Shown here one piece after another: positions 7,550 to 15,082 of a stretch of 36,366 bases of DNA; positions within the stretch are counted from its first letter, which is position 1, and the number at the start of each line of letters is the position of its first letter. Source of the stretch: Ignavibacteriota bacterium (lineage in GTDB: Bacteria > Bacteroidota > Ignavibacteria > Kapaibacteriales > UBA2268); contig JACRLY010000034.1 in the NCBI GenBank assembly GCA_016219595.1, positions 1-36,366 on the forward strand, in the 5' to 3' direction. A model generated the notes under the pieces. That model did not search any database. It was not told the origin of the DNA and saw nothing but the letters and a program-made list of their open reading frames with translations. The position numbers were made by a program, and so were the translations under genes.

Positions 7550-7660
7550 TACATCGGTGTAAAGGTTGCACGTAAGGGCTGGTTAGAAGCAAAAGATGTG
7601 GTGAATTGCCACACTTATGATAAATTTATGAAAGAGGTATGTAAAAGTATAAATAAGTAG
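7550..7660 (+). pseudogene. Remnant of a second polX 3' end
   Basis: Bases 7550-7639 align without gaps to 6723-6812 of polX, with 8 mismatches in 90 by hand count. The reading frame stays open and ends at TAG 7658-7660. Most differences are synonymous (for example ATA/ATC, CGG/CGT, GGT/GGC), and the peptide I-G-V-K-V-A-R-K-G-W-L-E-A-K-D-V-V-N-C is unchanged. So the two copies diverged under protein-level selection before this one lost its 5' part. It has no start or upstream domains and is not a gene now. Confidence 0.85.
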
Positions 7661-7684
7661 AGGCAATTCATGAATTGCCCCTAC
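7657..7684. repeat. 28-bp near-perfect palindrome between convergent genes
   Basis: GTAGAGGCAATTCA and TGAATTGCCCCTAC are inverted copies with one mismatch. The centre GGCAATTCATGAATTGCC is perfect. It overlaps the stop of the polX remnant and lies 30 bases from the 3' end of the malic enzyme gene. It may be a bidirectional terminator without T-runs or an interspersed palindrome. Confidence 0.6.
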
Positions 7685-7713
7685 AAAATTATAATTATTT
7701 TCAAAATGCAAAA

Positions 7714-9981
7714 TTATTTATTATTGCTCTTCCTCTGTGCATCCACGACAGCAATAGCAACCATATCGAGAATTTCCTTGACTTCGCAGCCACGCTGAAG
7801 AACATGAACTGATTTGCTCAATCCTCTCAGAACAGGACCTATCGCATTTGCTCCGCCGATTCTCATAAGAAGTTTATAAGCAATATTACCGGATGTCAAC
7901 CCCGGGAAAATCAAAACATTTGCCCCACCCTTCAAAACACTAAATGGATAATCTTCATTGATGATATCAGGCATAACGGCTGTGTCAGCCTGCATTTCAC
8001 CGTCAACGATAAAATCAGGCTTGCGTTCTCTAATCAGCTTTAGTGCATTTACCATTTTGGTTGGTATAGTTCCTCTTTCAGAACCAAAGTTACTGTAAGA
8101 TAACAAAGCTACCTGGGGTTTTATGTCGAAATGCTTGACAAATGCCGCCGCCTGGAATGTTATATCAGCCAATGCTTCTGCATCAGGTTCGATATTGACT
8201 GTAGTATCTGCTAAAAAGTACGTGTTCTTTTTTGTTGAAAGAATATATAGCCCTGATACTACATTATATCTCGGGTCTCTGCCTATTATTTCGAGTGCTG
8301 GCTTAATTGTTTCGGGATAATGCGAAGTCAATCCAGAAATCATTCCGTCAGCATCACCGAGATGAACCATCATCGCACCGAAATAATTCTTATTTGTCAA
8401 TAGCCGTTTGGTAGCTTCATTTTTAGTAGTTCCTTTCCGGTGACGAAGTTTGTGGAATTCATCAATGTAAGAATCAAGTTTTTTGAAAGATTTAGGATTT
8501 ATTATCTGAATACCTTCTATATCGTAGCCGTTTTCTTTTGCAACGGCAGCAATTCGTTCTTCGTTTCCAAGCAAAATTGGCGTGGCAATTTGCTCATCAT
8601 GGCTCAACTGTGCAGCCTTGATGATTTTCGTTTCCTCTCCTTCGGGGAAAACAATCGTTTTCTTCGCTGTACGGGCTTTGCTGTATATCGGTGTCATAAT
8701 TCTTTCTGCTCTTCCCATCCTGATATCGAGTTGTCGCCTGTACTCATCAAAATCATCAATAGGTTTCAAAGCAACACCTGTGTCCATTGCCGCTTTGGCA
8801 ACAGCAGGAGCTACCCAAGTCAATACTCTTGGGTCAAATGGTTTGGGTATGATATAGTCTCTTCCGAATGACATTTCTTTACCTGCATATGCCCTTTTAA
8901 CAACATCAGGCACTTCCTCCCTTGCAAGCTTTGCAAGTGCATAAGAAGCAGCTTTTTTCATATCTTCGTTGATTGCTGTAGCCCTTACATCGAGGGCACC
9001 TCTGAAAATAAATGGGAATCCGAGGACATTGTTCACCTGGTTTGGATAATCGGAACGTCCTGTTGCTATTATGACATCTTTGCGTGCATCGGTTGCATCT
9101 TCGAAAGTAATTTCCGGGTCAGGATTAGCCATCGCAAAAATGATAGGGTTCTTTGCCATTGATTTTACCATTTCCTTAGTAACGCAATTCCCTTTGGAGA
9201 GTCCTACGAACACATCTGCTCCTTTGAGTGCATCTTCAAGTGTCCGTCTATCAGTTTCAACGGCAAACTCATCTTTGAATTCATTCATCCCTTTTGTCCT
9301 GCCCTTGTAAATTACACCTGTAGAATCGCAAAGCAAAACATTTTCTTTTTTCAATCCGAGACTTATGTGGAATTTAGAGCAGGCGATGCCTGAAGCACCG
9401 GCACCATTATAAACAACTTTCACTTCACTCATCTTTTTTCCTGCAAGTTCCACGGCATTCATCAATGCTGCACCGCTTATGATTGCTGTTCCATGCTGGT
9501 CATCGTGGAACACCGGGATTTTCATAGTTTTCTTTAATGCTTCTTCTATGTAAAAACATTCAGGTCCTTTTATGTCTTCGAGATTTATCCCGCCGAAAGT
9601 CGGCTCAAGAACCTGGCAAACCCTGATAACTTCGTCTACATCTTTCGAATTCAATTCAATATCAAAAACGTCAATATCGGCAAATGCCTTGAACAAAACT
9701 CCCTTGCCTTCCATCACCGGCTTGCCGGCTTCAGGTCCTATGTCTCCCAATCCGAGAACTGCAGTTCCGTTGGAAATTACGGCAACGAGATTGCCTTTCG
9801 CTGTGTACTCGTAAACTGTGCTGACGTCCTTTTCGATTTCGCGGCAGGGCTCTGCCACTCCAGGTGTATATGCCAGTGATAAATCTCTTTGAGTAATACA
9901 TGGTTTAGTAATAACAACTTCGATTTTGCCCTTGCGACCTGAACTGTGGTATTCGAGGGCATCTTCCTTTCTAATCTTCAT
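7714..9981 (-). CDS. maeB: NADP-dependent malic enzyme fused to phosphate acetyltransferase-like domain
   Basis: The 755-residue protein has the MaeB architecture. Residues about 1-160 are the malic enzyme N-terminal domain with Tyr38 in [11 protein letters not shown] and the catalytic Lys region G-K-G-V-L-F-K. Residues 160-400 are the NAD(P)-binding domain, with metal-site H-D-D-Q-H-G-T and dinucleotide-binding G-A-G-A-S-G. Residues about 430-750 resemble phosphotransacetylase. The enzyme decarboxylates malate oxidatively to pyruvate, giving NAD(P)H. In studied MaeB proteins the C-terminal domain is regulatory (acetyl-CoA response) and lacks transferase activity; that is family knowledge, not tested here. 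The ATG at 9981 has GGTGA just upstream. Length is normal for the fusion. The gene is convergent with mntA-hepT and divergent from the kinase gene, and a -7-like box lies at 10036-10043. Confidence 0.95.
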   Translation of the reverse strand: MKIRKEDALEYHSSGRKGKIEVVITKPCITQRDLSLAYTPGVAEPCREIEKDVSTVYEYTAKGNLVAVISNGTAVLGLGDIGPEAGKPVMEGKGVLFKAFADIDVFDIELNSKDVDEVIRVCQVLEPTFGGINLEDIKGPECFYIEEALKKTMKIPVFHDDQHGTAIISGAALMNAVELAGKKMSEVKVVYNGAGASGIACSKFHISLGLKKENVLLCDSTGVIYKGRTKGMNEFKDEFAVETDRRTLEDALKGADVFVGLSKGNCVTKEMVKSMAKNPIIFAMANPDPEITFEDATDARKDVIIATGRSDYPNQVNNVLGFPFIFRGALDVRATAINEDMKKAASYALAKLAREEVPDVVKRAYAGKEMSFGRDYIIPKPFDPRVLTWVAPAVAKAAMDTGVALKPIDDFDEYRRQLDIRMGRAERIMTPIYSKARTAKKTIVFPEGEETKIIKAAQLSHDEQIATPILLGNEERIAAVAKENGYDIEGIQIINPKSFKKLDSYIDEFHKLRHRKGTTKNEATKRLLTNKNYFGAMMVHLGDADGMISGLTSHYPETIKPALEIIGRDPRYNVVSGLYILSTKKNTYFLADTTVNIEPDAEALADITFQAAAFVKHFDIKPQVALLSYSNFGSERGTIPTKMVNALKLIRERKPDFIVDGEMQADTAVMPDIINEDYPFSVLKGGANVLIFPGLTSGNIAYKLLMRIGGANAIGPVLRGLSKSVHVLQRGCEVKEILDMVAIAVVDAQRKSNNK

Positions 9982-10035
9982 CTGTTCACCCTATCTGAAT
10001 TTTGTTAATGGTTCTTTATGTTCTCAAAAAAGAAA

Positions 10036-10043
10036 CAAATTTA
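10036..10043 (-). promoter_or_regulatory. Possible -7 box of maeB
   Basis: On the minus strand the sequence is TAAATTTG, matching TAnnTTTG, 55 bases upstream of the maeB ATG. No convincing -33 TTTG is present, so the assignment is tentative. Confidence 0.3.
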
Positions 10044-10092
10044 ACAATAAATTGAGTCATAATAAAGGTGTGTAATTTAGGTGTTGCTAAAA

Positions 10093-10127
10093 TTAGCTGT
10101 TTAGCCGTTAGCTTTTTAGCAGTTAGC
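10093..10127. repeat. TTAGC tandem repeat
   Basis: TTAGC occurs at 10093, 10101, 10108, 10116 and 10123, with alternating 8- and 7-bp steps. This equals a 15-bp unit (TTAGC-N3-TTAGC-N2) repeated a little over twice. Non-coding; function unknown. Confidence 0.6.
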
Positions 10128-10140
10128 ATTTGAATAGTAC

Positions 10141-10188
10141 ACGGATGAAACTGAATCTGCTGATTTTCTTAAATCAGTGTTCATCCGT
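10141..10188. repeat. Long imperfect stem-loop
   Basis: Outer arms ACGGATGAA (10141-10149) and TTCATCCGT (10180-10188) pair perfectly. Inner arms CTGATTT (10160-10166) and AAATCAG (10171-10177) pair around TCTT. An asymmetric internal loop separates them. It resembles an interspersed palindromic element more than a terminator, since it lies between divergent genes. Confidence 0.5.
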
Positions 10189-10347
10189 TGTATTTGTGTT
10201 ATCAGTATGCTATAATTTAATAGTTTATAAATCTTTTAAATTTATCATTTATAAATAAGTAACAATTTCATAAATATCCTTGTTAATTTCCCGGTTTATT
10301 ACTCTAATATTCAAAATTTTAGTATATTGGTTCGGGTGAATAAGTGA

Positions 10348-12432
10348 ATGAAAAATAAATTTAAAATAAGAACCGATGGTTGGAAAAATAATAAGAGCCT
10401 GAGTGATATCGGTATTATTATTTTAATTGCCATTATTACAGTTTTACTTATTTATATACTCGAAGATTTTCAGCATCTTGGACAAAGCCTCAAAATTCTA
10501 AGTGATTACCAATTGACAGTAACATTCATTTTACTGGTAGTTATATCGATTTCACTTGTTGTGTTTTCTGTCAGGCGATGGCGTGAAACCAATTTAGAAA
10601 TAATCGAAAGAAAAGCTGCAGACAGCCGTATGCAAAGAAGTCGTGCCCAGCTTGTTGCAGTTCTCGATGGTGTCCCCGACATGATTGTCCAGGTCGATAC
10701 CAATAACCGGATTTTATGGGCAAATAAGGAGGCTTTGAGTAAAAATACAGATGCAATAGGACTGAGCTTTGACATGGCTTTTTCAGTAGTAGGCGAATCT
10801 TTCATGGATAATTATTGTACATGGGCTATGGAATCCGGGAAGATAGAAAAAGGTATAAAATATCTTCCTGCAATGTATGGTGTCGAAGGTGAAAGTTATT
10901 GGGAAGGTATAGCCGTTCCTTTAAAAGGAAATGACGGGAAAATTTTCGGAGCTATTGCCATAGCAAGGGATGTAAGCGAAAGAATGAGAATCGAACACAC
11001 TTACAACCTGCTCGCTTCAATAGTCGAATCAACCGATTTTGCGATTTATGGAATTACATACAATGGCACTATTTTAACCTGGAATAACGGTGCTGAAAAA
11101 ACCTATGGGTATAAAGCCTCTGAAATTGTCAGTAAATCGATTTCGGTTCTTGTTCCGCTGGATTACCGTAACGAATTGATGAGAACCATAGACAAAGTCA
11201 TAAGAAAACAGACTGTCGAAAGGCTTGAATCCGAAAGAATCAGGAAGGATGGAAAAATAATTTATGTATCTATTTCAATATGTCCTTTTGTCGATGCAAC
11301 CGGAATGAATATCGGTGTTTCGGCAATAGAAAGGGATATAACCGAATCGAAAATGGCTGAAGAGGCAATAAAGGAAAGCGAAGAAAAGTTCAGAACACTC
11401 GTTACCACAGCACCAGACGGCATTGTATTAACCGACAGTAACGGTAGAATAGTGGAAGTGAATATGGCATTCACCCAGATTCTGGGATTCAACAGGGCTG
11501 AAATGCTGGGTGAAACACTGCCGAAATTCCTTCCGGATAATGAAAGCAGGGCAAGGGCAATTGAAGTACTGAGAAGAATCAGCAAAGAGGATAGAATAAT
11601 TACCGGTGAGTTTGAAGTATTTGCCAAAGACGGGACGACTATTCCTGTTGATGTTTCTGTATCTCCGTTAAAAGATGAGAAGATGAACTTTTCCGGAATG
11701 ATTGCGATTGTGCGTGATGTCAGCGCCCGTAAAAATTACGAAAATGAACTTCGAAATTCTCGGGAGCAACTTAGGAATCTTGCTATTCACCTTCAAACAG
11801 CTCGTGAAGATGAAAAGAAAAGAATAGCATTCGAAATTCATGATGAATTAGGTTATGCTCTAACAGCACTTAAACTTGACCTTGCATGGCTATCAAAAAA
11901 AATGAATGTAAAAGACACTATACTTGGTAAAAAAAGCAAGGAAATGTCAGAACTGATTGAGACTACAATTAAAAAAGTGCGTTCGATTTCAACACAGTTG
12001 AGACCTTCAATACTTGACCACTTTGGACTCGAAGCCGCCATCGAATGGCAGGCTAATGAGTTTCAGAAAAGAACCGCCATCAGGTGTAAACTCAATCTTG
12101 AAACAGCAGAATTTGTTTTTAACGATACTTATTCCACTGCAATTTTCAGAATTTTCCAGGAAACGCTGACTAATGTTGCACGCCATGCAAAGGCTACAAG
12201 GGTCGACATTAACTTATACCAAAATGAAGATGAAGTCGTCTTAAAGGTTTGTGACAATGGTATTGGAATTCCAAAAGAACAGTTGGAAAATCATAAATCA
12301 ATGGGTTTAATCAGCATTAAAGAAAGAGCAAGTTTTTTAGGTGGCACTGTTGATATTATCGGCGAAGAAGGAGCCGGAACTACAGTAACAGTGAAAATAC
12401 CTGCATTAAAGATGGAGGGAGCTAATGATTAG
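10348..12432 (+). CDS. Membrane PAS-domain sensor histidine kinase (NarL-partner HisKA_3 type)
   Basis: The 694-residue kinase has two membrane segments (about residues 21-38 and 52-72) with only a short loop between them, so sensing is probably cytoplasmic. Three PAS domains follow (about 97-210, 220-335, 345-465; the last two end in the typical R-D-x-(T/S) linkers). Next come a HisKA_3 dimerisation domain with phospho-acceptor His498 in E-I-H-D-E-L-G and a HATPase with N-V-A-R-H-A, D-N-G-I-G and G-A-G-T-T boxes. It should autophosphorylate and pass phosphate to the response regulator whose start overlaps its end by 8 bp. The ligand is not deducible; PAS domains often bind haem, flavin or small metabolites, but no diagnostic residue is evident. 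The target may include the divergent maeB gene; that is a guess from position. Confidence 0.93.
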   Translation: MKNKFKIRTDGWKNNKSLSDIGIIILIAIITVLLIYILEDFQHLGQSLKILSDYQLTVTFILLVVISISLVVFSVRRWRETNLEIIERKAADSRMQRSRAQLVAVLDGVPDMIVQVDTNNRILWANKEALSKNTDAIGLSFDMAFSVVGESFMDNYCTWAMESGKIEKGIKYLPAMYGVEGESYWEGIAVPLKGNDGKIFGAIAIARDVSERMRIEHTYNLLASIVESTDFAIYGITYNGTILTWNNGAEKTYGYKASEIVSKSISVLVPLDYRNELMRTIDKVIRKQTVERLESERIRKDGKIIYVSISICPFVDATGMNIGVSAIERDITESKMAEEAIKESEEKFRTLVTTAPDGIVLTDSNGRIVEVNMAFTQILGFNRAEMLGETLPKFLPDNESRARAIEVLRRISKEDRIITGEFEVFAKDGTTIPVDVSVSPLKDEKMNFSGMIAIVRDVSARKNYENELRNSREQLRNLAIHLQTAREDEKKRIAFEIHDELGYALTALKLDLAWLSKKMNVKDTILGKKSKEMSELIETTIKKVRSISTQLRPSILDHFGLEAAIEWQANEFQKRTAIRCKLNLETAEFVFNDTYSTAIFRIFQETLTNVARHAKATRVDINLYQNEDEVVLKVCDNGIGIPKEQLENHKSMGLISIKERASFLGGTVDIIGEEGAGTTVTVKIPALKMEGAND

Positions 12433-13057
12433 AATAATTATTGCAGATGACCATTCGGTCGTTCGTAGAGGATTAAAACAGATATTCGATGAAACTCACG
12501 ACCTTCATGTCGTTGATGAAGCAAGTTCGGGAAATGAGCTTTTAGATAAAATCAGGCATAACAAATACGATGTTGTTATTTTAGACATTTCTATGCCCGG
12601 CAAAGATGGACTCGATACGCTTAAGGAATTAAAATATCTTCAACCGGACCTTCCTGTCCTGGTTTTCACAGTTTTTCCCGAGGAGCAGTATGCTGTCAGG
12701 ATTCTTAAGGCAGGTGCCGCAGGTTACCTGAATAAAGAAAGCGAACCGGAAGAAATGCTCGATGCAATCCGAAAAGTTTCACAGGGACGTAAATACATAT
12801 CACCCGGCTTGGCTGAACTGCTCGCCTCCAATCTCGATACCAGCGGTGAAACACCTATTCATGATTCCTTGTCCGACAGGGAATTCCAGGTCATGTGCAT
12901 GATTGCATCCGGCAAAACCATTTCGGATATTGCTAAGGAGCTTTCTCTCAGCATCAATACTATCAGCACATACAGAATCAGGATTCTCGAAAAACTAAAT
13001 CTGAAGAACAACGCTGAAATCACACATTATGCTCTGAAAAACAGGCTTGTTGAATAA
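12425..13057 (+). CDS. NarL/FixJ-family response regulator
   Basis: The 210-residue protein has a receiver domain (1-120) followed by a LuxR-type helix-turn-helix. The acidic pocket is D8-D9, the phospho-acceptor is D54 (V-I-L-D54-I-S-M-P-G), and the switch residues are T82 and K104. The DNA-binding domain begins near S-D-R-E-F-Q-V-M, with the recognition segment I-S-D-I-A-K-E-L-S-L-S-I-N-T-I-S-T-Y. All key residues are present. The start ATG lies inside the last codons of the kinase gene, so the two are translationally coupled and form one two-component pair. Confidence 0.96.
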   Translation: MIRIIIADDHSVVRRGLKQIFDETHDLHVVDEASSGNELLDKIRHNKYDVVILDISMPGKDGLDTLKELKYLQPDLPVLVFTVFPEEQYAVRILKAGAAGYLNKESEPEEMLDAIRKVSQGRKYISPGLAELLASNLDTSGETPIHDSLSDREFQVMCMIASGKTISDIAKELSLSINTISTYRIRILEKLNLKNNAEITHYALKNRLVE

Positions 13058-13208
13058 TGTTAAAATTTTTTTCGGCATCGATTAAATTTTCAATATAAAA
13101 ATTTACAATTAAAATTTCTCTGAGACTGGAAAAAGAAAAAAAAGGTTTCACAAAGTTTCACTGAGTTTATCACAGAGTTTCTCAGAGTATTAATTAAAAT
13201 AAAATTCA

Positions 13209-13258
13209 ACTAACGACTAACGATTAATTACTTCGGTCTTCCGGCTTCCAGCTTCCGA
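13209..13258. repeat. Two short heptamer tandem repeats
   Basis: ACTAACG occurs twice in tandem (13209-13222). CTTCCGG, CTTCCAG and CTTCCGA follow as three tandem heptamers (13238-13258). They lie in the convergent spacer between the response regulator and the propeller gene, next to a GTTTCAC/GTTTATCAC/GTTTCTC-rich stretch (13145-13190). Confidence 0.5.
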
Positions 13259-13276
13259 CTTTTTCCAATTCCTAAT

Positions 13277-14548
13277 TCACTCCACAAAAACCAGTGGAAA
13301 CGTTTGCACAAACTCATTTATATTTATTTTTACATAATAATAGCCCTGTGGCAGCTTTTCGCAATTTATATTTTTCTCGTTTGTGCCTTCGGTGCTTTGC
13401 AGGGCTTGGCTTAAAACACAGTTGCCAAGCAAATCGAAAATGCTTAGTTGCACTGTTGTTTCAATTGGTGAATGAAACTTCAATCTGAATTCATCCGAAG
13501 CAGGATTGGGTTCGATTTTAATTTCATTTTTTTGTTCTTGCTCTTTTACGTCAGTAATACCAAGGTCACTCAGCTTTGCTCTATATATTCCATAATTATC
13601 AACTCCTGCAAAAATATAATCGCCATTTATTATTAATAGATCAACTTCTAAAGACGGTAATCCTGAATTTTTGGGAGTCCAACTAACTCCGTTATCAGTG
13701 GATAAATAAACTCCACCCCCATAACTACACAATATAATATTATTTCCTCTTATAATTATAGTAGAAATATTATAATCTTCAAAACCAATATTTTTCCAAT
13801 TGTCTCCATTATCTGTAGATTGAAATAGCCCAAAATAAGTTCCTGCATAAATAATATTTTCATTTACTTCTAATGATAAAACTTCAATATTTCCCAATCC
13901 ATTATTTTTTACTAACCAATTTTCACCATTATCAGAGGTCATATATACACCATACCTTGCACCTGCAAAAATATTATGACCGATATTTGTTATTGAATAA
14001 ACACTATTAAATGAATCTATTTGAAATAAGCCATTATTCCTAGGAATCCAATTATCTCCATTATCTGTAGATAAATAAACTCCAATATTAGTTCCGGCAA
14101 AAATATTATTACCAACAAATTTTAAAGAAAAAATATCTGGAATATATGAAGTATCACCGTTTGCATAGTAAGGTAATCCATTACTCTTTTGTACCCAATT
14201 TTCTCCCTCATCTGTTGAAAGATATACACCTAAACGTATTGAACCGGCAAAAATATTATTACCATTTATTGCTAATGATAAAATTGCCGATTCTCTCTTT
14301 TTACTTAAACCTTTATTTTTTAAAGTCCAGCTATCTCCATTGTTTGTTGTCATAAATAAACTTCCAGAAATACCTAATGGACCACTAGAAATACCAGTAT
14401 AAGTATTATTACCATTTATTGCAAAGCACCAAACAGCATCTTTACTAAAAATTCCATTATTACATTCAGACCACTGAGCAAATATAAGTGTAATGTTAGT
14501 AAAAGTGAAAATAAGACAAGAAACAAGAATTGTTATATGATTAGCCAT
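13277..14548 (-). CDS. Secreted BNR-repeat propeller with T9SS sorting domain
   Basis: The 423-residue protein has a signal peptide (residues about 1-24, ending F-A-Q) and six sialidase/BNR-like repeats of the form (S/T)-(T/S)-(D/N)-x-G-x-(N/S)-W, each followed by N-x-G-L. They are alternated with N-I-F-A-G or I-Y-A-G strands, as in photosystem II stability factor-like and sortilin-type propellers. The last 80 residues, from I-E-P-N-P-A-S-D-E-F, form a type A T9SS sorting domain (L-S-I-F-D-L-L-G-N, G-Y-Y-Y-V-K). It should therefore be exported through the Sec system and the outer membrane and be anchored or released at the surface. No catalytic Asp/Tyr/Arg set of a true sialidase is recognisable, so a binding or structural role is more likely. 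It shares repeat style with the N-terminal part of the giant protein at 17768. Confidence 0.88.
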   Translation of the reverse strand: MANHITILVSCLIFTFTNITLIFAQWSECNNGIFSKDAVWCFAINGNNTYTGISSGPLGISGSLFMTTNNGDSWTLKNKGLSKKRESAILSLAINGNNIFAGSIRLGVYLSTDEGENWVQKSNGLPYYANGDTSYIPDIFSLKFVGNNIFAGTNIGVYLSTDNGDNWIPRNNGLFQIDSFNSVYSITNIGHNIFAGARYGVYMTSDNGENWLVKNNGLGNIEVLSLEVNENIIYAGTYFGLFQSTDNGDNWKNIGFEDYNISTIIIRGNNIILCSYGGGVYLSTDNGVSWTPKNSGLPSLEVDLLIINGDYIFAGVDNYGIYRAKLSDLGITDVKEQEQKNEIKIEPNPASDEFRLKFHSPIETTVQLSIFDLLGNCVLSQALQSTEGTNEKNINCEKLPQGYYYVKININEFVQTFPLVFVE

Positions 14549-14714
14549 GATATACCATATTGTAATTTATTTTTACGATTAATTATCGTATTTTAGTTAG
14601 ATTGACTTCAATCTCTGCGTCGCCGCAATTGCTTTGCATTATGCATTCGTCTAATCTATTTAGAATATCAATTCTTTCTAATGTAAGATGTATTTTAATG
14701 TGCCTTCTTTTTAA

Positions 14715-14746
14715 CAAATCTAATATTTAAAACTATAAATGTCAAG
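14715..14746 (-). promoter_or_regulatory. Candidate promoter for the BNR propeller gene
   Basis: On the minus strand CTTG (14746-14743) is followed after 20 bp by TAGATTTG (14722-14715), a full match to TAnnTTTG with TTG at -33. It lies 167 bases upstream of the ATG at 14548, giving a long leader. Confidence 0.35.
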
Positions 14747-14794
14747 TAATATTTTAATTAATAAAAATATTAAAATAAAATATAACGTAAAAAA

Positions 14795-14858
14795 TGTAGT
14801 AGGAATACTACAATATTCAACTTTAAAATTCTACATCAAAATCATAATAAATGCTATA
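14795..14858 (+). promoter_or_regulatory. 23-bp-spaced CTAYA box array with TGTAG dyad (copy A)
   Basis: TGTAGTA and TACTACA form a perfect dyad at 14795-14812 with spacer GGAA. From there CTACA starts at 14808 and 14831, and CTATA at 14854: two exact 23-bp steps. The same arrangement, with one more unit, occurs on the opposite strand at 23130-23043. About two helical turns between boxes fits repeated binding of one regulator on one DNA face. The regulator is unknown. Confidence 0.55.
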
Positions 14859-14926
14859 AATATTCTTTGTTTTCAATCGTTAATTTGTACTGTTACTGCA
14901 CTTAGATGTGCTAATATATTTATCTG

Positions 14927-14990
14927 AAGGATGCCTGGAAATTTTAATATTATAAACGAACCTTCATAGTACACCAGGTATCCTTTTTTT
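14927..14990 (+). ncRNA. Candidate small RNA or attenuator hairpin (copy A)
   Basis: AAGGATGCCTGG (14927-14938) pairs with CCAGGTATCCTT (14974-14985) through 12 bp including one G-U. A 35-base AT-rich loop separates the arms, and seven T (14984-14990) end the element like an intrinsic terminator. A -7-like box TATATTTA (14915-14922, one mismatch) would place the RNA start at the hairpin. The stem sequence GATGCCTGG/CCAGG-AT recurs at 22881-22953. It could be a free small RNA or a leader of the LCP-like gene 93 bases further on. Confidence 0.45.
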
Positions 14991-15082
14991 ATTTTATAAC
15001 CATTAGTCGAATTGGAATAGTAATTGCAATATTATTAAACGTAAATTTTGATAGTTTTCACTTGTTTAATAATATTGTATTT

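Larger units (their letters stand above)
9982..10347. other. Divergent intergenic region, maeB / sensor kinase
   Basis: This 366-bp spacer holds no gene. It contains a -7-like box for maeB (10036-10043, minus), a TTAGC tandem repeat (10093-10127), and a long imperfect stem-loop (10141-10188). The kinase ATG at 10348 has GGTGA at 10335-10339. Confidence 0.6.
14549..15082. other. 534-bp intergenic region with repeat array and RNA hairpin
   Basis: No convincing protein gene is present. Contents are the leader and promoter of the minus-strand propeller (to 14746), a 23-bp-spaced CTACA array (14795-14858), a hairpin followed by seven T (14927-14990), and the leader of the LCP-like gene. A small AGATTG/CAATCT hairpin lies at 14599-14614. 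Confidence 0.6.

Noticed and set aside
8440-8871. 143-codon open frame opposite maeB
   Set aside because: It lies wholly inside a well-conserved enzyme gene on the other strand; its peptide has no recognisable features.
13277-14548. True sialidase
   Set aside because: BNR-like boxes are present but the catalytic arginine triad, Tyr and Asp cannot be identified, and the repeat spacing fits non-enzymatic propellers.
14795-14858. CRISPR-like or plasmid-iteron reading of the 23-bp periodic boxes
   Set aside because: Only five bases per unit are conserved, units are too few and short for CRISPR, and no replication gene is nearby; a regulator array upstream of a -7-like box fits better.
14739-14927. 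62-codon open frame on the plus strand
   Set aside because: Composition follows the AT-rich spacer, no ribosome site is seen, and it runs through the 23-bp CTACA array; the periodic boxes explain the region better.
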